Source: Snodgrassella alvi wkB2 (GTDB taxonomy: Bacteria; Pseudomonadota; Gammaproteobacteria; Burkholderiales; Neisseriaceae). Taken from it: DNA of 64,000 nucleotides. Positions 58,903 through 64,000 of this stretch are shown here, one piece after another (the stretch's first letter is position 1; every line of letters starts with the position of its first letter). The position numbers were made by a program, and so were the translations under genes. The notes under the pieces were generated by a model, which saw only the letters and a list, made by a program, of their open reading frames with translations, searched no databases and was not told where the DNA came from. The DNA is taken from NCBI RefSeq assembly GCF_000600005.1, contig NZ_CP007446.1:2258894-2322893 (forward strand), given 5' to 3'.

Positions 58903-59301
58903 TTATTGCCTCATCGCTTTATGCCCCTCATCACGTAATTGCAATATTTTCTTACCTTCTGCCTTAGCCTGTACCATTTTTCCCGCTTTAACCAGATTAT
59001 TGGTTTTATCAATTTCTGCAATCAATTTATCCATCTCAGCATAGTATGCTCTCAATTTTGGATTATTCGGTGCAGCATTTTCCAGACCGGAAGGTTTTTT
59101 TGCTTTAGCGGCCACGGCAGCAGCCCGCATACTGGCCAGAGCTTTACTGGCATCTGCGACTGTTTGCGCTGAATTAAAACGCGCATAACTCATATTAATA
59201 GCACTCATATAAACGTTTACGCCATTCGCCTGAACAGTCATCACTGATAATATCAGTGATAATAACAATATCCCTGCAGAGAGAAATTTTTTGGTTGCCA
59301 T
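58903..59301 (-). CDS. cybC: Soluble cytochrome b562
   Basis: 132 residues with a signal peptide cleaved after residue 25 (TVQA). In mature numbering the haem ligands fall exactly at Met7 (in NVYM) and His102 (in EGHKAMR), as in E. coli cytochrome b562. The four-helix pattern with LASMRAAAVAAKAKKP also matches. Periplasmic electron carrier of unclear partner. It stands alone, downstream of argE. Confidence 0.9.
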   Translation of the reverse strand: MATKKFLSAGILLLSLILSVMTVQANGVNVYMSAINMSYARFNSAQTVADASKALASMRAAAVAAKAKKPSGLENAAPNNPKLRAYYAEMDKLIAEIDKTNNLVKAGKMVQAKAEGKKILQLRDEGHKAMRQ

Positions 59302-59373
59302 CTGATTTTCCTGTTCTTCAGTTAATCCTAAACATTTTATATATAAAACAGCGCAGAGTTTGATAATACCGTA

Positions 59374-60540
59374 TCAAGTAAATGATAAGCTTTGCACCTG
59401 AATCAGTTTGCGTAAAAAGTGATCACAGCGTTCAAGCTGCTCCAGTTCTATATATTCATCAGCCTTATGAGCCACTGTAATACTACCGGGACCACATACA
59501 ACAGTATTGATACCGCTATTCTGAAACTGGCCGCCTTCAGTCGCATAGGCCACTTTGGCTTGTTGTTTATTATCCACTAGTTGAGTAATCAATGCATGCA
59601 GCTGCTGATTATTTGCGTCATTTAAAGCAGGTACCTGTACATTATGGGTTAGCTTAATTGATGCTTCCGGTACCACTGCCTGCATAGCGGGTAAAAGGGT
59701 CGTTGCAATATATTGCTGAATCGGTTCAGTCAGCTCTTCTACCGTCATATGCGGCAAATTACGATAATCAAATTCAAAGGTACAATAATCCGGCACAATA
59801 TTAATAGCAGTACCGCCACGAATCAGGCCGGTTGAAACAGTAGCAAACGGGACATCAAAAGCATGATCCAAATCAGCCCGCTGTTGTAATTGCTGAGCCA
59901 GCTGGTTGATAAACACAATCAGACGGGCTGCATATTCAATTGCATTCACACCATCAGGTGTGAGCGAAGAGTGAGCATTTTTACCGTGTACTTCACAACA
60001 GAAAGTATGGATGCCTTTGTGGGCTACTACCATTTGCATGGATGTAGGTTCACCAACAATACAGGATTGCGGCTGCAAACCTCTTTTTTCCAGCTCAGCC
60101 AGCATCACCGGTGCACCGAGACAGCCGACTTCTTCATCAAAAGACAAAGCAATATGTAATGGGACTTTCAGCTTTGTCTTCTGCATATCCGGAACCGTAG
60201 CCAGTACGCTGGCAATAAAACCTTTCATGTCACTACTGCCACGACCATATACGCGGCCATCGCGTATATTTGCTGCAAACGGATCTGATAACCATTTTTG
60301 CCCGTCTACCGGCACAACATCAGTATGACCGGAAAGTACTATCCCACCGGAAGTACTGCCATCAGCAGCCGGGATAGTGACAAACAGATTGGCTTTATCC
60401 CCCTTTTCATTATGTGCCAGCCATGGCGACAGTTTACGGCTCTCTAGATAATCGGCCACATAATTAATCAAGGCCAGATTACTCTGACGGCTGGTGGTAT
60501 CAAAAGCAATCAGCTGACATAACCAGCTAAGTGTATCCAC
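59374..60540 (-). CDS. argE: Acetylornithine deacetylase ArgE
   Basis: 388 residues from a GTG at 60540, preceded by CGGAGA; the longer ATG frame to 60681 adds a poorly conserved, basic stretch and overlaps the divergent gene. M20 metallopeptidase: SGHTDVVPVDG (His and Asp metal ligands), RGSSDMKG, DEEVGCLGA (catalytic Glu pair). It deacetylates N-acetylornithine in arginine synthesis. It ends in a short tail near cybC. Length fits ArgE (about 383). Confidence 0.93.
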   Translation of the reverse strand: MDTLSWLCQLIAFDTTSRQSNLALINYVADYLESRKLSPWLAHNEKGDKANLFVTIPAADGSTSGGIVLSGHTDVVPVDGQKWLSDPFAANIRDGRVYGRGSSDMKGFIASVLATVPDMQKTKLKVPLHIALSFDEEVGCLGAPVMLAELEKRGLQPQSCIVGEPTSMQMVVAHKGIHTFCCEVHGKNAHSSLTPDGVNAIEYAARLIVFINQLAQQLQQRADLDHAFDVPFATVSTGLIRGGTAINIVPDYCTFEFDYRNLPHMTVEELTEPIQQYIATTLLPAMQAVVPEASIKLTHNVQVPALNDANNQQLHALITQLVDNKQQAKVAYATEGGQFQNSGINTVVCGPGSITVAHKADEYIELEQLERCDHFLRKLIQVQSLSFT

Positions 60541-60669
60541 GGCAAATCTCCGGTTAACTCTGGTTAAACCATAGCATAATTTATGCCTATAGCGTAACCA
60601 ATACATAAAACAAAATCCTCTTCGACGCTGATAATAGCTACAATAGCTATTTATGGAAAGGTATAACAG

Positions 60670-60894
60670 ATGAAACAGCAATTTGACTTAGCCGGACATC
60701 CGCATGTTGCATTATGTGATCTGCTCAAACTGGCCGGGCTGGCAGAAAGTGGAGGCAGAGCCAAACAATTGATTGCCGAAGGTAAAGTACTGCGCAATCA
60801 GCAGCCGGAAACCCGTAAAACCGCGAAAATCGTTGCCGGAGACAGTATCCGGCTGTGTGACAGTGAAATCAATGTCATTAATAGTGAGTTATGA
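60670..60894 (+). CDS. S4-domain RNA-binding protein, YbcJ-like
   Basis: 74 residues, almost entirely one S4 domain (LCDLLKLAGLAESGGRAKQLIAEGKVLRNQQPETRK-AKIVAGD). It matches remembered E. coli YbcJ (HPHVELCDLLKLEGWSESG). It is a small RNA-binding protein. Its stop overlaps the next gene start (ATGA), so it is translationally coupled to a Cys-rich peptide and then RNase AM. Confidence 0.9.
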   Translation: MKQQFDLAGHPHVALCDLLKLAGLAESGGRAKQLIAEGKVLRNQQPETRKTAKIVAGDSIRLCDSEINVINSEL

Positions 60895-61064
60895 GCACAC
60901 CGGAATTATTAACTCCGCCAGTACCACCGGAAGACTGGGAATGCTGCAATAGTGACTGTGGTGATGCCTGTGTCTGGCAAATTTATTACCGCGAAAAAGC
61001 TGCATATGAAGCGATGCAGGCACAGTTATCCGCATCATCTTCCAATAACGAAAAAAGCTCATGA
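60891..61064 (+). CDS. Oxidoreductase-like domain small Cys-rich protein
   Basis: 57 residues. The segment PPVPPEDWECCNSDCGDACVWQIYY matches the short domain called oxidoreductase-like (a PP-rich lead, then CC-x3-C-x3-CVW-x2-YY). The five cysteines could bind a metal. It overlaps the genes on both sides by 4 bases (ATGA), so it is in a tight operon between the S4 protein and the PHP enzyme. Function is unknown. Confidence 0.85.
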   Translation: MSTPELLTPPVPPEDWECCNSDCGDACVWQIYYREKAAYEAMQAQLSASSSNNEKSS

Positions 61065-61897
61065 GTATTGATTTACATTGTCATTCCACGGTTTCTGATG
61101 GCGCACTGACGCCGGCCGAAGTTGTCCTGCGTGCTTCTGCTAATGGTTGCACATTGCTGGCATTAACAGACCATGACCATACCGGAGGTCTGGCCGCCGC
61201 GCATGCACAGGCCAAGCAGTCAGGAATCACTTTGATTAACGGGGCGGAAATCTCAGTAAGCTGGCGCGGACGCACTATACATATTGTCGGTCTGAATATA
61301 TCTCCGGAAGATGAAGTATTACAAACTTTACTCGGACGTCTTCGCAGCGGCCGTTTACAGCGTCTACAGGCCATTGCCGATAAGCTGGCTAAAAAAGGAA
61401 TTAGTGATGCTTATGAAGGCACACTGGCACTTGCTACGAATATAGATATGGTGACACGTACACATATTGCTGATTTTTTAGTCCGGTCCGGCCATGTGAA
61501 TAAAAAAGCTGATGCATTTCGCAAATATCTGGGTGACGGTAAATCCTGCAGTGTTAAACATCAGTGGGCAGAATTGGCTGAGGTTGTTACCGCTATCCGA
61601 CATGCCGGCGGGATTGCGGTTATTGCGCATCCAATGCGCTATGAGCTGTCTGCTACTGCACGCCGTAATCTGTTCAGTGATTTTAAGGCTTGTGGTGGCG
61701 AAGCGATTGAAGTGCATAGTGGGCGTTCTAATCTGAACGATAGACTGAACTATGCCTTACTGGCACAACAATTCGATTTTTTAGCCAGTTGTGGCAGTGA
61801 TTTTCATCGTGATGGTGATTTTGGTGGTGGCCTGCTCGGCTGCTGTCCTGAACTACCACCTATCTGTAAACCAGTATGGGATCATTTAGCTGATTAA
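61061..61897 (+). CDS. rnm: PHP-domain phosphatase/5'-3' exoribonuclease RNase AM (YciV/TrpH-like)
   Basis: 278 residues. PHP metal ligands: DLHCHSTVSDG, TDHDHTGG, GAEIS, IAHP and the final GSDFHRDG. Members hydrolyse 3',5'-nucleoside bisphosphates and, as RNase AM, trim 5' ends of rRNA precursors. Start overlaps the preceding gene by 4 bases. Assignment to RNase AM follows family knowledge, not a test. Confidence 0.85.
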   Translation: MSIDLHCHSTVSDGALTPAEVVLRASANGCTLLALTDHDHTGGLAAAHAQAKQSGITLINGAEISVSWRGRTIHIVGLNISPEDEVLQTLLGRLRSGRLQRLQAIADKLAKKGISDAYEGTLALATNIDMVTRTHIADFLVRSGHVNKKADAFRKYLGDGKSCSVKHQWAELAEVVTAIRHAGGIAVIAHPMRYELSATARRNLFSDFKACGGEAIEVHSGRSNLNDRLNYALLAQQFDFLASCGSDFHRDGDFGGGLLGCCPELPPICKPVWDHLAD

Positions 61898-62560
61898 CCG
61901 CATTATCCTCTGATAGATTTTAAATCAAACAAGGTATTTAAAGTTTGTTTCAGTCATAAACCAATCACAAATGTTTGATTATAATATGCCAATATACTAT
62001 AAAAGGCGTAATTATTGTTTTTTGTATACTCTATGCTTATTAAAGAATATTTTTACATTTAAATATGCTAAAATCATATAAAAATTCAGATAATAAGCAT
62101 CAAACAGTAAATCAAGTTTTTATTGCCTGTACAGAAATAGCCAGTATGACCGGGAGAGTAAGATATATACGGAAATCCGCTATAAAAAAATAATATTAAA
62201 TGTCTATCAATTCTGCTGAAAAACCGTACAGTCTTATTACTTACCAGATATGCGTGCTTACTTCGCTATTAATGTTAATAAATAATTGGCCTATTACAGA
62301 TAAATTTATTTTATTTATATATTACTAATAGTGTTGCTTAATAGGCATTACCATTTCAATAAAATGTAAAATATATCTACATATACAACAATTTAATAGA
62401 AAATTATCCATAAAATAAAATAAGATTTAAAAAAATAAATAAAGTAACAGTATTAGACTTACCTTATTTTAAATTTGTGTTTTCCTATCGATTTCTTTTT
62501 TAAAAAAAATTATTAATCGATTTTCTTAACTTATTCAAGTCAATATAAAGGAAATAAAAA
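61898..62560. other. AT-rich spacer before the condensation-domain gene
   Basis: About 660 strongly AT-rich bases with no gene or RNA recognised. The promoter of the next gene must lie here. Confidence 0.5.
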
Positions 62561-63808
62561 ATGAGCACTCAGATCTCTGATAGTCAATCAGAGGCGTTAA
62601 ATTTTATCCGCCCCTTGAACAGGCTGGAAAGTGGTATGGCAAATTTGCATACTAATTTTTCAGGAACAACACAATTTACTTTAATTCTGGAGGTTGAAGG
62701 TAAACTGGAACCGAGCAGAGTAGAACAGGCTTTACAAATTATCCAAAAGCAATATGAGGCGCTAGCCTCCAAAATTCTTCTACAAGAAAGTCAATGGCAT
62801 CTGGTTAAATCCTCTTTATCATTTCCCATAATATTCACCGTCATTACCGTACCGGAATTACCCTCGAATGATGTTCGCTGTTTTGATGAATTGCTGGAAA
62901 GAGAGGTAAATGATCCGTTAGATATCCATCAGCAATTATGCAGATTGACCATGCTGAGTCAGGATAATTTTAATCGCCACTTACTGATACTGACACTGGC
63001 TCACGTCATTGCAGACGCCACAGCCGGTCTGAAGATTTTTTCTGAAATATTACGTCTGTCTGCACAAAATTTTTCTGATAAAACTATTGACCGAAATATA
63101 TCTCTGGAAAATGCAGGTTTTAGTTCTGCAAATAAAACAGGGCACAGTTATCCTGATTATCAACAAGCTGTAAAAATGTGGAGTAATTCTGCCAGAGAAA
63201 TCCAAACAGCAAGCTATACGGCCATAATTGAAGCAGAAACTGTTGAAAAATTAAGCTCTATAGCAAGCAGACATAATCTGACCATGAATTCATTATTGAC
63301 TGCCCTGATTCAGCAGACCAATACAGATTTTTTTAAGCTGGATTCGTTTCCCATATTAACTGCGATTAACTGTCATCCTATACTCAACATAGAAGACAGC
63401 TTTACCTGCTTAATTCAGCAAGCAATAACCACCATTTCCGGAGATATTTACACGAGTGCACAGCAAATTAAACAAGATATTCTGGATGCCAAAGCAACAG
63501 TTGCAGCAAATAAAATGCTGTCACCGATAACGTTACAAAATCTGCAAAAAGATTTGGTTTTTATATATACCAATAATGGCCGGATTAACAAAATAACCGT
63601 ACCGCCAAACTTCAAGCTGCATAACTTTCGTACCGGAGCCAATATGAACAGCGGCACGCTGACTGCCACCTTTCATCTGGCTTTTCTTAATGGCTGCCTG
63701 ATACTTTGCCTTTCTTATTACACCAAAATATTACAACGTAAAATTATCAGCCAGTTGATGGAAAGAATTGCCAGACAGCTAACAAATTTCGCCATAAAAG
63801 AGTATTGA
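62561..63808 (+). CDS. Stand-alone condensation-domain acyltransferase (PapA5/WES-like)
   Basis: 415 residues. The catalytic HxxxD is at residues 148-152 (AHVIADA, in place of the classic HHxxxDG). N-terminal FIRPLNRLESGMANLH and the two-lobe layout resemble stand-alone condensation domains such as PapA5 or alcohol acetyltransferases. No carrier protein or adenylation domain is nearby. It likely transfers an acyl group to an alcohol or amine of unknown identity. Good ribosome site AAGGA. AT-rich surroundings suggest acquisition. Confidence 0.75.
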   Translation: MSTQISDSQSEALNFIRPLNRLESGMANLHTNFSGTTQFTLILEVEGKLEPSRVEQALQIIQKQYEALASKILLQESQWHLVKSSLSFPIIFTVITVPELPSNDVRCFDELLEREVNDPLDIHQQLCRLTMLSQDNFNRHLLILTLAHVIADATAGLKIFSEILRLSAQNFSDKTIDRNISLENAGFSSANKTGHSYPDYQQAVKMWSNSAREIQTASYTAIIEAETVEKLSSIASRHNLTMNSLLTALIQQTNTDFFKLDSFPILTAINCHPILNIEDSFTCLIQQAITTISGDIYTSAQQIKQDILDAKATVAANKMLSPITLQNLQKDLVFIYTNNGRINKITVPPNFKLHNFRTGANMNSGTLTATFHLAFLNGCLILCLSYYTKILQRKIISQLMERIARQLTNFAIKEY

Positions 63809-63937
63809 GCATTTAAAAAATCAATAAATTAAATACTCAAAATATAGCTGCGATTGCTGCATTTGGCTTGGAAAATCCTTGTTTTAAAGATAATGAGTAC
63901 ACCTATATTTCAGATATATCAGCATTTTCTAACAAGG

Positions 63938-63964
63938 AAATCAGGCATTTCTGGCTGATTTTTA
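63938..63964 (+). terminator. Hairpin after the acyltransferase gene
   Basis: A 7-bp stem (63938-63944 with 63955-63961) followed by T residues, about 130 bases past the stop. The last bases of the window hold nothing else recognised. Confidence 0.5.
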
Positions 63965-64000
63965 TGCTTGCACATCAGTCAGCGCCACTATCGATATATT

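Overview
The window reads as chromosomal DNA of a beta-proteobacterium of the Neisseriaceae, most like a low-GC, host-associated member such as Snodgrassella. That identification is an inference. It rests on the mnmG-rsmG-parA-parB-atpI-atpBEFHAGDC block, EarP next to an EF-P with Arg32, a DUF3079 protein, DnaA-type rather than phage-type regulatory sequence, moderate GC in core genes (roughly 40-45 percent by eye) and AT-rich spacers. No tRNA, rRNA, CRISPR array, complete insertion sequence or prophage was seen.

Layout. 0.1-4.7 kb is an EfeUOB-type iron uptake locus with a free-standing cupredoxin, an FTR1 permease, a second FTR1-like protein that has lost both REXXE motifs, EfeO and the Dyp peroxidase EfeB. 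4.8-10.6 kb holds pepN, an MFS transporter and a divergent CycA-type amino acid permease. 10.9-15.7 kb carries thiG and thiO-thiS, separated by a MarR/peroxiredoxin pair and yagU. 15.9-22.9 kb has a DUF3079 protein, pta, an NHL-repeat secreted protein, a TPR-like lipoprotein and a metallo-beta-lactamase-fold hydrolase. 23.2-31.7 kb has tetR, murB, norM, efp, earP, gyrA and bfd. DnaA boxes lie upstream of gyrA and of bfd.

31.9-38.6 kb is an accessory region with lower GC. It holds a periplasmic rhodanese-like protein, a GNAT, two decayed genes (a flavodoxin-fold NAD(P)H oxidoreductase and a YcgL-type nucleotidyltransferase), a MerR/AdhR-like regulator, an unrecognised helical-repeat protein and a cupin-CMD-SDR operon. 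The operon sits behind a promoter with the 19-bp spacer and AdhR-like dyad expected for a MerR-family activator. 39-50.3 kb is the ATP synthase operon and the parAB-rsmG-mnmG block, all leftward.

50.4-57.6 kb carries two small envelope proteins, recQ, the anaerobic ribonucleotide reductase nrdDG behind a candidate NrdR box pair, and hpt. 57.6-58.9 kb is AT-rich with at most one small gene. 58.9-61.9 kb holds cytochrome b562, argE, and a translationally coupled trio: a YbcJ-type S4 protein, a 57-residue Cys-rich protein and an RNase AM/PHP phosphatase. The right end is a stand-alone condensation-domain acyltransferase in very AT-rich surroundings.

Together the genes suggest a facultatively anaerobic commensal or symbiont with low-pH ferrous iron uptake, peroxide and electrophile defence, overflow acetate metabolism through Pta, anaerobic dNTP synthesis and EF-P rhamnosylation. 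The points most worth following up are the motif-dead FTR1 paralogue, the MerR/AdhR regulator with its distal operon, the DnaA-box cluster at gyrA, the decayed accessory region, the S4/Cys-rich/RNase AM operon and the orphan condensation-domain enzyme.
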